The notes beneath the pieces were generated by a model, which saw nothing but the letters and a program-made list of their open reading frames with translations, was not told the origin of the DNA and did no database searches. A stretch of DNA of 64,000 bases from Podaxis mareebaensis (lineage: Eukaryota; Basidiomycota; Agaricomycetes; Agaricales; Agaricaceae): assembly GCA_018524725.1 (NCBI GenBank), contig JAEUWP010000593.1:146236-210235 (forward strand), in the 5' to 3' direction. Below, one piece after another: positions 1 to 10,820 of the stretch; the first letter of the stretch is position 1, and each line of letters starts with the position of its first letter. Made by a program: the position numbers and the translations under genes.

Positions 1-91
1 GGTTAGAAAAGGGTTAGGGTGATATGAGGTATTATACTTATTATATTCTGCTACGAATATACTGCAAATTGAAAGTCGGAAGCCAAGGTAG

Positions 92-375
92 TACCATCGA
101 CTCACCGGAGTTCGGATATGACCCCAGTCGGAACAAACATTTGTATCTTGCCCCACACTTCATGTAAAATGCTCAAACATTGTCATTTATATCTGACTGA
201 CATTCCATCTACTGTACGTGCATTGTAATACTCAAGCATGAAGTGGTTGCAGAGAGCGACGGACAAGCTGAAAAGGTGAAAGTCACCCTCAGTCACACCC
301 GCCGTCGAAAAACACTGGCTGGGAAGTCGTGACTGAGATGATCAGTCATATCCGAACTCCGGCGAGTTGATGGTA
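92..375. mobile_element. Short inverted-repeat (MITE-like) element
   Basis: A 31-bp sequence at 92-122 is repeated in inverse orientation at 345-375 with two mismatches (core ACTCACCGGAGTTCGGATAT against ACTCGCCGGAGTTCGGATAT). The about 220 bp between them have no open frame of note. A short element bounded by long inverted repeats and without coding capacity is the form of a non-autonomous DNA transposon. No clear target-site duplication was found, so the outer ends are uncertain. The rest of 1-546 shows no gene and holds the upstream region of the ubiquitin-domain gene. Confidence 0.5.
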
Positions 376-546
376 GTGTTTTGGGTCCAGCATCGAATTT
401 TGATATGAACCTTTCCCTTCTGAGAGCGGACCCCATGAGCACCTGCCAAGACACACTCTCTTAAAGCCTTGTTTTCGGCAAGCTCCTCCGACGCTGCCCC
501 GCACCACGTTAAGTACCTCGCTTAACCGCTGTTCTCCTCTCCCAGG

Positions 547-2128
547 ATGGACGCCTGGATCATGAATACATATCGGAGGCCTAGTACCACCAGAAATTCG
601 ATGGCGTCTTTGTTTATACTCCAGTATGAGGGCAGACGCCTTATAGTTCCTCGACCGCTCGATTACGACGTGAGTATGAACATGCCCAGCGCGGTTGCTT
701 GTTTGACAATGCCTTGCTGAAAACTAGGAACTGCAAAATTCCATTCGTCGATACTTCAGTGATATTCCTCTTGACGCGAAGGTTACATATCATACAACTG
801 AACTACGTATATGTCGAGGGGCTCGGGCAGAAATCGCACCCGATGTATGGCCAACGGTGATCCCGCAGATAAGCTCCTTGATCGTTGTGTCAACATCGCC
901 AAGGTGTCCAGACTCTCTGGAGCCAAGTACGAAGCAAAGGTACAGCTAAGCGAATTGTTGATGTTAATTTTATATTGATGCTGTTGTTTATTGAACTCGC
1001 TCTACTACCCAGGCGAGACGCCTATGAAGACATCCCTCGGCACCCGAGATCCTCAGGTGGCATGCAAATTCTTATCAAAACGCAAACGGGAAAAACTATA
1101 ACACTGGAAGCCCACTCATGGGACATGATTTGTGACATAAAGTCGAAAATCCAAGATAAAGAAGGCATTCCTCCCGATCAGCAACGACTCATCTTTGCTG
1201 GACGTCAGCTCGAGGATGATAGGACACTTTCAGATTACAACATCCAGAAGGAATCAACCTTGCATCTCATATTCAGACTGCGCGGGGGCAAGCCTGTTAT
1301 ATACCTATTTCCACCCTCAGGAATTCAGGCCAGCGTCAAGCTTTCTCTCGTTCCACAATGGAAGTTTTCCACTATATATCCAGTTGTGCCTATCAAGCAG
1401 GTGTCGGAATCCAGACAAGCAGTCGAATGGGTCGTTCGAGCGAACCCTAATGGTATGCTGAATGAGCAAAGTACAGGACTCGAGGTGGCATATCTGTTCT
1501 GGGAAGCAGAGTGAGTTGTGCCTATGCTCTGGCATTGCGTTGTGAATGATCTTTCCTTGATTTAGAGCATTTCAAGCATTTCAACCAATTTCTCCCCCAT
1601 CATCACCGCGGATCAGAGGAACCAACATTGCTGTCGAAAAGTTCATCCCTGATCGACCAAGCCTTACCGATAGCGACTCGATCGTCATCTCGGTTGACAA
1701 GGTATCATCCTACCTTGACTTGGTTCTTCGAGTGCTTGGTCTGCATACTGAAGCACGAACGTCATTCATCACGTTTGTCTTTCTCTTTTTCCTTTATGAA
1801 ATCATCGATGGTCTTACATTCTTCCAGGTACTGGCTACCATCGATTGAGAAGCATCAATACATCGCTATCCGGTTCTTACCACAACACATTTACGAGGAG
1901 GCTGCTCCTCTCGACGTGACTCCAACTCCTGATGTCGTACTTCGGGTGTTCATGCTCTTCATGGGCATAAAGGAAGATCAACTTGAACATTGGCCGACAG
2001 CGATGCAAAGAGTTCATGATGGTCCTGTATTCTGGAGAGCCATCGTTGGTGTTGATGTGTCTCGCGTATTAGACGCAACACTATTCCGCGTCATTGAATG
2101 GGGAGGAATGGAGGTTCGAGTACACTAA
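547..2128 (+). CDS. Ubiquitin-domain protein with fungal-specific N- and C-terminal regions
   Basis: Five exons (547-669, 728-939, 1013-1510, 1566-1772, 1828-2128) join in frame to 446 codons, and every intron has GT...AG ends. After about 110 residues of N-terminal sequence ([24 protein letters not shown]) comes an almost canonical ubiquitin fold: [40 protein letters not shown], then [12 protein letters not shown]. The chain does not stop after the di-glycine but continues for about 240 residues ([32 protein letters not shown]). A covalently usable ubiquitin would need cleavage after LRGG. Proteins of this layout are common in Agaricomycetes, with no function known to me. The start at 547 is the first ATG in frame with exon 2; an internal ATG closer to SLFILQYEG is possible. 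Confidence 0.85.
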
Positions 2129-2350
2129 TCTGCAAGCCATATGCACTGGCAACCGGCGATGCATGCATCAAAGACAATGATTGTTTGGCAGTGGGAAATT
2201 CATCTGCAGGGGACTGCCATACCTATGAAATCTGATGTGGACCAGAATCGGTAGTTTATTACCTATGACTTATGTACCAACAATATATATTACTATGAGT
2301 ATGAGGACACTCCAAAGAAACCACGTCTATACGCGTGACAAAACCATCTC

Positions 2351-4533
2351 TTAGAGGCTATACACGAAGTCTGGGTGTTTGTCTCCTAATTCTATCCATG
2401 CTCTTAATCCACCGTCTGATTCCTTTTCGTCGACGTAGGGGGCAAGGAGATGTGCACGAAGTTGACGTTTTCGTCCATTCTTGTAGTGAAGAATCGCCGC
2501 GTTCACAAATGTAAGGACCACCGCGAGCACAGAGCTGGAAAGCAGTGAACCGGTAAGCTCGAGGGATGCAACAACGGACTCTGGAGCTCACAAAGTCAGG
2601 TCCATGATCGTCGTCTTTGTGAATCTTGGCCCTTCCTTGGTAGGGAAACTCCAGGTGCTAAGAATCCCGCCCTGGGAACGGCGCGCCCCAACGAACCATA
2701 CGTTAGCAGGTGGACCACTCATGATAGTTCTAAGATAGAAAGACTCACAGCGTTCGTCGCAACAAAGCCTATAGCGATGCTTGTAGCGCGACGGAAATAT
2801 GGCTCCGAGTTGTTGGCCATCCACGCAGAAAGGATGGGCGCAACTGCGTATGCACCCGGAACCGTCAGGAAGAGCGAGCCGTACGCCGCGAATTTGTTCG
2901 TTGTTCCTGCAAGCCAAATCTTTCGTGTTAGCAAGGTAATGGGTGTGCAGAAGGAAGGACAGGGGGGGAGGGGGATAAAAGAGCGTGCGTACGGAGATAT
3001 AACGCGAAGCCTGCCACTGCCAGGCCAGAGATCAACGCGCTCGGGATGGTACGGTTCTGGTACTTGTCTGAGAAGTAGGCTGATATGAGAGTCACTGTTG
3101 CGGCCATGTTAGTGCGTCTTGAATACATATGAAGCAGAAACTCACCGAAAAATCCAGCAGCAAAAGGTCCTACGCTCAGTAACTGACTCCGTACAGGACT
3201 AAAGCCCAGTTGGTTTACGATGGAAGGTAGGAATAGTGCCAGACCGTAGAGGGTCGTTCCGACCATGAAGAGAACGATGAAGAGGATGATGACATGGATC
3301 GATGTGAGTGAACGAAGGATTTCGCGGAAGGAGAATTTGTCGGAGGGGATGTTGGGTGTGACGGAGGGTCTGTCGTGTTCGAGGCGGGCTTTGATGAGGT
3401 CCTTTTCGGTTTGGGTGAGGAATTTGGAGTCTTGGGGTGTGGAGGGGACGAGGAAGAAGCCGAGGATACCCATGAGGACGGAGAAGAGACCCTCCTGTGT
3501 GAGCAAGTTCGTATGTGAGTGGACAAGCACGGTGGTTGGGAAGGATTGTATGGAGTGAAGTGTGGACTTACAAGGATGAATATCCAAGCCCAACCTGGCC
3601 TGCCGCCTATACCATCCATGTTTTGAATCGCAGCTGCTAATAGACCGGAAAACGCCCCAGAGAGCTGGTGTACGTTCAGAAGGCTTTCGGAGGAGTTGCA
3701 TGAGCGCAAATACATACTGATGCAGATGAAAAGAAGAGTGCAATCCTGGCGGCAGGATGGTGGACTAGATGAGTAAGGCCGAAATTTCCGGGAGATGGGT
3801 GCCCACTTACCGAAGTGATAGGTCTCTGCGCGTGTAAAATCCGGACAAGTAGAGTACAATTCCCGGAAACATGGGTCCCTCAATAAGACCCAGTACAGCA
3901 CGTACGACCACGAGTCCCGCATAGGATGAGACAAGACCTGTCGGCACGATGTCAGCATCCAGATCGGCGAAGCTGGACGTTGGAAAACGCACCTTGAAGC
4001 GTGACGACAATTCCCCATGCTGTGAGTATTGTGGGCATAAGGAGACGCGGTCCAACCCATCGCAGGAGCAAGTTAGAAGGCAACTCTGCTGCGATATATG
4101 GTCTACGAACTATCAAAATGGTTGCCAAGTGGTAGGAAGGTAAACGCCACATACACGTATAAGACCGTAACGCAGACTTGATACTGATGGTCCGTAAGAC
4201 CCAAGCCTTTCTGCAATCCAGCGACGCGCGCATTTCCTGTACTAAGTCAGTACACAACTTTTCCACCAGGAAGACCTTCTTCACCAATATTAGCGCGGTC
4301 CTAACGTCGTGAGAATCAGTCTCTCTATCCACACAGTTCGAGAAAAGAATCACCAAGAAGGACAGGAGATAAAACATCGTCATGACAGGAACGATCGAAT
4401 AGTCCAGTTTGCGGACAGCTCGCTTTTCAGCGTCCGTGACGATTCTTGGCTTTGGCGCATGTCCGAGCTCGATAGAGGAGTCCTCTCTTGCGTGAGAAGC
4501 CACGGAAGCCGTGTCCTTCAAAGGTTCAGCCAT
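2351..4533 (-). CDS. MFS transporter, anion:cation symporter (allantoate/nicotinate permease-like) type
   Basis: A multi-exon gene on the minus strand that starts MAEPLKDTASVASHAREDSS and ends with stop TAA at 2351-2353. The cytosolic N-terminus leads into KLDYSIVPVMTMFYLLSFL, then, after introns, DRANIGNARVAGLQ, LTDHQYQVCVTVLYV, LPSNLLLRWVGPRLLMP and a second half with LFMVGTTLYGLALFLPSIV and GAYAVAPILSAWMANN. The DRANIGNARVAGL and LPSNLLLR patterns are typical of the fungal Dal5/Tna1-like family of plasma-membrane proton symporters for small organic anions. The C-terminal tail is hydrophilic, as usual. The reading frame survives through all exons, so the gene looks functional. The exact substrate cannot be told from sequence. 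An ATG at 4533 is chosen because the frame upstream has no ATG. Confidence 0.88.
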
Positions 4534-5149
4534 CTTCAAATGATGCGAACGTAGCGTCCTGTTTAAAGGCGAAGTAAGCAGTACCAGGGATCCCTGTCCA
4601 AGTCCCCCTCCTTACGTTGGCGATTGGGCGGTGACAAAGTATATAGTCTAGGGGGTGCGCAATTTACCGGTGGTAGCATGGCCGGAGGTTCCACGAGTTA
4701 AGTGGCTTCTTTGTAAAAATGGATTTTCCAATGCGTCTCGTGGTCATGATGCGGGGTGGTGTCATGTAAAATGGGCCTAATTCCGTATGGAACCAACCCT
4801 GTGAACCGCATTGACAGAAGGCCAAAGGATGTTTACGTTTGAGTACTGAAGACCGATTTTAGCGCCACTCTTGATTCATTAAGTCCGAAGCTGCCCGAAG
4901 TGTCCGAAGCTAAGAGCAAGGTTGATATGTTGGCACCGGGGAGACTCCACTCCGAGATTGCGATCCTCTCTACCATGCGGTTTTGCCCAGTCGCCATGCC
5001 AGTTGTATGATCACCTTTGGCAGACGTCTTGAATGGATGCGCAGGGATGCGCCTATGGTGATATCGATCATCGATCAACATTGTGCTTGTTATGTAGTTG
5101 GACTTGAGTTTGATTTCTTAAATGAATCTTAAAAACAATCTTGTGACTA
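4534..5149. other. Intergenic region, divergent promoters
   Basis: This lies between the 5' end of the minus-strand MFS gene and a short transposon remnant at 5150. I see no coding sequence or RNA gene here; small open frames are unsupported. It presumably carries the transporter promoter. Confidence 0.5.
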
Positions 5150-5325
5150 CAGTCAACTCTGTCATAACCCATACCTGTCATAACCCATACTCTGCCATAG
5201 CCCATAGCTCTTCCTGAGGAGGAAGTTGGCTTTTTCGCACTTTAGTCCTCTCTTATAACTCATACTCTTGTACTCCATAGCCCGAACGCAGGACAAAGTG
5301 CTATGGGTTACGGCAGAGTCGACTG
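5150..5325. mobile_element. pogo/Tc1-mariner-type MITE
   Basis: A 24-bp terminal inverted repeat at 5150-5173 begins CAGTCAACTCTG and ends AACCCATA. Its inverse copy lies at 5302-5325 with three mismatches. The left end is preceded by TA (5148-5149) and the right end is followed by TG, consistent with a TA target duplication that has mutated on one side. Termini beginning CAGT and TA targets are characteristic of the Tc1/mariner/pogo superfamily. The 176-bp interior has no coding capacity and contains an additional direct repeat of CATAACCCATAC. It sits about 220 bp upstream of the GPN2 start codon. Confidence 0.6.
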
Positions 5326-5343
5326 TGCATGAGCGACTGTCAG

Positions 5344-5455
5344 TCTGTCACAAGTACCGTACCGCCGGGATGGCTCAGGATCCTGAGCGCGGAGAAGGGC
5401 CAATGACTTTCAGAGCCCTTATGGTGAGGCGCTACCACTGCGCTACCTCAACTGT
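5344..5455 (-). other. tRNA-like (box A) sequence, possible SINE or tRNA pseudogene
   Basis: On the minus strand GAGGTAGCGCAGTGGTAGCG (near 5451) reads like the D-arm and box A of a tRNA gene, with a self-complementary GCGC...GCGC D stem. No matching anticodon stem, T-arm (GGTTCGANNCC) or acceptor closure follows, only the palindrome CTCAGGATCCTGAG. It is therefore not a working tRNA. It may be a decayed tRNA gene or the head of a tRNA-derived SINE. Confidence 0.25.
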
Positions 5456-5545
5456 GCTTGGTGAGGTCACATGTTTGGTGCCGAGGGCGATGGTAAACGG
5501 TTGATGTTGATATCACTTGAACCGTCTCTGAGTCAGACCTCCATC

Positions 5546-6793
5546 ATGCCTTTCGGTGAAATCGTTTGCGGCTCTCCAGGTAGCGGGAAATCGACATATT
5601 GTTATGGAAAATACCAACTGTTTAACGCTATTGATCGACCCATTGCCGTTGTCAACCTTGACCCCGCCAATGACACCATACCTTACCCCTGTGCGATCAA
5701 CATCTCGGAGCTCATCACCTTAAAGGACGTCATGGACGAATATGGTCTTGGACCAAATGGCGGGATGTTATACTGCATGGAATATCTTGAAGCCAACTAT
5801 GACTGGCTCGAAGGGAAACTGAAAGAACTGGGCAAAGACGCTTACGTGCTTTTCGATTTGCCCGGGCAGGTCGAGTTGAGCACCAATCACGACAGTGTGA
5901 AGAGAATTGTAAATAAACTGGTGAAAAGCGGCTTCAGGGTGCGCATTATGTCGTGCATTCATCCCAACCATCTGCTCACGAGAATCGTACTGAACCAGGA
6001 CAGTTAGCTGCCGTACACCTTTGTGATGCCCATTACATTACCGACGCTGCGAAATACGTCTCGGTCCTGCTTCTGTCTCTGAGAGCAATGTTGCATTTAG
6101 AACTTCCGCATATCAACGTGCTGTCAAAAATCGACCTACTCAAACAGTACGGAGATCTGGGTAAGCCGATCGGACATTCTTGGGGGACTACAGACTGAGT
6201 AGTTCTTGTAGATTTCAACCTTGACTTCTACGCTGAGGTTCAAGATTTATCATACCTTGAAAATTCATTATCTTCGTCTCTTCCCCCAAAATTTGCGGCG
6301 CTCAATATGGCGATGATATCCCTTATCGAAGACTTCAGTCTTGTGGGGTTTGAGACACTCGCGGTCGAGGTGGGTAACTTTCTGACTTCGTTGTTGTCAC
6401 CTTAACCCTGAAGACAGACAGGATAAAAACTCCATGCTGAATCTTACGAGGGCAATTGACAGAGCCACGGGCTACGTATTCGTTCCTCCACCGAATAGCA
6501 AACCACCACCAGAAGTTGTCAACCAAACGGACGTTGCACCAGATCTACGGGCTAACGCTTACGGGCTCTTTTCCACTGCTGTCGGTCCAATGAAGGGTCC
6601 GCTCAGCGACATTAGAGATGTGCAAGAACGTTGGATAGACGAAAGAGAAGCTTATGACGCTTTTGAAAAGCGGCAATGGCGGAAAGAAGGAGAGGCTTTG
6701 AGAGATGGATTAGCAAGGTCCGGACAAACCCGACCAACGGCAAACAGGGAGCCTGGTAACGAAGGAAAAAAGGAAGACGTCGACATGCATTAA
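5546..6793 (+). CDS. GPN2: GPN-loop GTPase 2
   Basis: Four exons (5546-5938, 6004-6160, 6212-6369, 6422-6793) give 359 residues, the usual size of this family. The P-loop [13 protein letters not shown] stands at the N-terminus, preceded by MPFGEIVC. Then follow [19 protein letters not shown] (containing the Gly-Pro-Asn-type insert region, here [15 protein letters not shown]), the switch-like DLPGQVEL and the guanine-specificity motif [14 protein letters not shown]2 works with GPN1 and GPN3 in the cytoplasmic assembly and nuclear import of RNA polymerases. The C-terminal 120 residues are charged and end in DVDMH. The start codon is fixed by the conserved MPFGEIVCG beginning. The MITE at 5150-5325 lies in its upstream region. 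Confidence 0.95.
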
Positions 6794-7096
6794 CGTTGCG
6801 GGACAAGTCGTAGCAATCACAGGTGTTGGCCCAATATCATCCGGCTTTGGACTCTGTCGAAGTGCTCATGATCTTGAACTAGACTATATTAAAATGCTGT
6901 TTCTTGTTTCTGAGCCAATCAACTGCAGGTGATAAGGTCACCTTTTTATCGACCCCAATAGTGACATTGCATCAAGGTCCAAGATCTGTGTCTTTTGATA
7001 GCAGGTCAGTCCCCGTATACGATTGTGCAAATGACAAGAAGCCGGTTCGTGCCATGTTTACACGTCTATATACACTCCCGGTGGATAAAGAAATAT
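6794..7096. other. Convergent intergenic region
   Basis: The 3' ends of GPN2 (+) and the adenylate-forming reductase (-) face each other over about 300 bp. No conserved element was seen; it presumably holds both 3' untranslated regions. Confidence 0.5.
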
Positions 7097-10000
7097 TCAT
7101 ATCCAAGAAATATACTTGGACATAAGTTCTGAAGTGATAGGACCGTAGGTGATGGCCTGCGAGGCCCTTTCAGCCTTTGTCGTTCCCAAGCGCACGTGTG
7201 AGTCGGACGAAGAGTATTCCGAGTAGAATTGCAGCAATGCAGCTGCAGGAATCTCTGCACCCTCTTTACTGGCCTTTTCTACAGCAGCGAGCCAGTCCTT
7301 GGTGTCAACGGTCTCGATCTTTGCCTTATAGGTCTCAGTGAACAAGTCCACGATGGCGCTCCAGGGGGTACTGATAGGGTTTTCGAGGTGGTAATATTGC
7401 AGGACTTCTTCATTTTGGAGGGAGAGTTCAAGAACAGCCTTGCCACAGCAGTCAGCAGGAAGCCAGCGGGTGTCCTGTACAGCGACAATCAACGCATGCG
7501 CAAAAAGAGAGAGAAACTTGACGTACTGGCAGCTTATTGGGGAACTTGCCTAGAATCTTGCTCGACTTGAAGATCGTTGGGATGTACTCAGTCGGAGCCC
7601 AGTATCCGTCAATAGATGATCCGGCAATTTGACCAGAACGAATAACAGTAACGGGTACGCCAGAAATTGTAGCGGCCTTATTAAGTATGTGCTCGGACAC
7701 AAACTTGGCTTCACCATAGCCACTCGAGCCGATGAGGTTGGGATCTTCGAGGGGCCCCTCAGGGACCGGTGTATCAGGACCATATTTTGACACAGCACCG
7801 ATGGAGGAGATAAAGATGATGCGGGGGGACTTAGCGAGGGTGGATGCAATGGAAAGGTCGATGAGGTGACGGACACCGGCGATGTGGACCCTTTCAAAGC
7901 GTTCGACACCCCAGTTGAAATTCAACTCCCAGGCAGTATGGATGATGTGCGTTAGCCTACCGCGAAGCTGTCAAATACAAGATCAGCGGATGCACTCCGG
8001 CGATTCGGATGGATCCATACCTCGTCATATTGCTCCGTAGACAAGCCCAAGTCCGGCTTTGATAGGTCGACCTGAACAAAAACAACCTTCCCAGAGTCGA
8101 GAAGTCCGACTGGTAGGCCTCTGTCTTTGAACAACTTCTTGTGCCTTTGGCTTGCAACGTCCGAAGCACCTCGGTGGAAGCAATACACCTTCTCAACATC
8201 ATTCCTCTCCAATAAATATCGTAGTGTGTGAATACCAAGACTTCCTGTGCTACCAGTAAGAGCAAAGGTCTTCTTCTCTGGCTCAGGTATTATCGAAGCT
8301 TTGCGCTCAGGGAGATTTACGCTCCAACGTCTCACGCATGCTTCAACGCGAGAAACTAACGTGGTGGGGTCATCGGAGTTGACATGTTCGCCCTTGGAAT
8401 GAGCAATGAAGTACGCGGAGAGACGTGAAATGGTAGGGTGAGTGTAGGCAATATTGTGTGAGAGGTCCTCGCCGTTAGAGAATTTGGTAAAGAGAGGTAT
8501 AGTTTCGGTACGTATCTGAACAGCGTGGAGGGAGTCCAGACCTGAAAGCAGTGTTCAGCGTGTTGAAGGAGAAGAGGGAGTGAAAGGGCGCACCGTTCTC
8601 GAAAAAATCATCATCATCACCCAAAGGCCTCCTGGCGACCTTCGACACGACATCCCTCACATACTCCACAATCTCTTCAGGGGTATTGACATCCTTCACA
8701 GCCTCGGTTTCAGCCTCGGCCTCCAAGGCGTTATACGCAGCAGCAATTTCCTCCTTATACAGATCGAGTGTATCCGCGGTCCTGATTGAATTCTTATCGG
8801 TCTCAAGGAAAGGTTTGTTCAGGGTGTCAGCAACGATGACCATTTGTCGAATGAGACGGGAGTGGTTGGGAACGATGGTGTTGACGCGTTCGACCGTCGG
8901 CCAGATAGCGTCAATGAATTCTTCGGAGGAAAGCTTCTGTGCCGAGGGGTCTTTGCGCACGAGAACCCCGTTGAGGGGTTTTCCAGCACCAAAGACAACC
9001 ACTCCGGTGATGAGAGGATCGTCCATCAACAGAAGCTCTGTTTTGGCGTTTTTCGCATCAGCCTATCTGAACTTCCTGGTAGATTCGCTGCCTACCGATT
9101 TGCCTGTTATCGGTCTTCTCTCCATTGCTTAAGACAGTCTAAAATAGCAGACTTGAGAATATAACCAGAAGAGCTGCAGGACACTTACGACACTATCTTT
9201 ACGACCACAGTGCTTGTATAAGCCTGTGGCACTTTCAGTCGCGGAGTCCGGAAGGGCGAGTGGCAAAAACTACCTGGGATGGTTGGATGGGATTCCCACA
9301 AGTCATTGGTAGCATATCCCGCAGGATTCTGATGGTTGAAAACGGCCGGAATGGCAATCTTTCCAGGCTACAATCCATTGTAGGTTAATCAGTCCAAGTC
9401 ACCGGAACAAGGCCAACTAAATTTACACAGAAGACCAGCTCACTGAGCTTTCCATCGTAAGGCTTCCAATGGAGGATATAGTGGTTTTCAGAGAAGCGCA
9501 CATAAGGCGCGTCGGCAATCCTGCTCTCGGGAGGCCCAGGGAAATCACTGACACATGGCATGCCAGCTTCAGTTCTATTCGTCATCGCACCCCGATGAGC
9601 CTGTCTCACTTCAATCCGGGTACTAAGGAAAGCACTCACACTCCGTAAAGACAAACGATAGGGGCGCCCATCTCAAGAAGTTGTTTCCCGGCCTGCTTGT
9701 CCAAAGCTGCACCACCGTAGAAAATGCGACGGGTGGTCTTGAGAACCTCATAGTTCTCGGGCGGCTCGCGAAGAGCATCTTCGAGTAGCACAGGTGCCAC
9801 GAAACATACCGCGCCGGGGAGGCGCTTGAGATGCCGAAGCATGGAGGTACTAGTCAATGGGAGCTTGGTATTAATAAAGGTGGGGATGTGGCCTGCGGCA
9901 ATCGGCCAGCGGGTGAAGCTGTACCACCCGATGCCCTAGGTGATGAAATTGCCGAATTTAACAAGAGACTAGTTGCTAAGGACTAGAGAACTTACATGGA

Positions 10001-10820
10001 AGAGAGGGAGGGGGGCGTAAGCGGGTGCGCCAGGGTAATTTTTGTTCAATCTAACGACCATTAGTTCGGTAACGATGTGTTCATGACTGTGCGGAATGGG
10101 CTTGGGGTGCCCTAAGGCCAAGAGTTCAATGAAAGACCAGAGGAACAGCAATGACTAGGTTTTACCAGAGGTTCCGCTACTGTGAAGATATAGAGCAATC
10201 TCTTTGAACTTTTCCGAAGACGCGGCATTGACTTCGATCGGGCCAGCGGGGAGCTCGACTTCGGTATCAATCGAATCCGGGTCAATGAGATCAAGTAATT
10301 GGGTTGGGAATTCCTGGACAACAGCCTCGGCAGCCTTGATGTTCTTATTATCGGTGATGAGTGCCTTAGCTCCTACGGCTTTTAATAAGCTGGCATTGCC
10401 CGCACTGCTGTTACGAGTAGATAACAACATCACCTATAAAAGAAGGACCAATCAGTTCGGTGGGCCTACAAAGAAACCTACTTCACTACTTACGGTCCAA
10501 TTATTGCACCATGCCGCAATGATATTCACATAATACGTATAACTGCTATTCGCAAGCAGTGCATACGTGACCTTTTCCCCCTCTCCCCAACTATTAGTTT
10601 TTGCCTTGAGTGCACCAGCAACCTTTGTCGCATCAGTCAACAATTTCCGCCAGGTGATGTTTATCAATGGTGCATCCTCGTTATCGGCATCCATGATTCG
10701 CGCAAACAAACGATCGCCATAGTTGATCCCAAGTTGGCGATAGACGTCCCAGAGGGGTACGTGGTCGAGTTTTAGGGGGTCGGAGGGGAAGACTGGGACA
10801 CCTGTTAGAGTGGGCGGCAT
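7097..10820 (-). CDS. Adenylate-forming reductase (A-domain, carrier protein, NAD(P)-dependent reductase)
   Basis: A large multi-exon gene with three modules in order. The N-terminal adenylation domain has YLHSSGTSG followed across an intron by HPKPIPHSHEH (core A3), FYGGAALDKQAGKQLLEMGA and LYGVTEAG (core A5). The carrier domain has DDDFFENG|LDSLHAVQIR, with the phosphopantetheine-accepting Ser codon at 8531-8533. The C-terminal reductase has FALTGSTGSLGIHTLRYLL (nucleotide-binding loop), ISSIGAVSKYG and SGYGEAKFVSEHIL, the Ser/Tyr-x3-Lys pattern of extended short-chain dehydrogenases. The architecture is that of L-aminoadipate reductase and of basidiomycete carboxylic-acid reductases, which activate an acid, load it on the carrier and release it as an aldehyde. 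The start MPPTLTGVPVFPSDP and the stop at 7097-7099 are clear. Neighbouring genes are housekeeping, so it is not in an evident cluster. The substrate is unknown. Confidence 0.88.

Noticed and set aside
885..1514. A 209-residue stand-alone ubiquitin-like protein starting at 885
   Set aside because: The frame runs through an intron (940-1012). Splice signals and flanking exons give a longer, better supported gene from 547 to 2128.
5344..5455. Functional tRNA on the minus strand
   Set aside because: D-arm only; no anticodon stem, T-arm or acceptor pairing, so listed only as tRNA-like.
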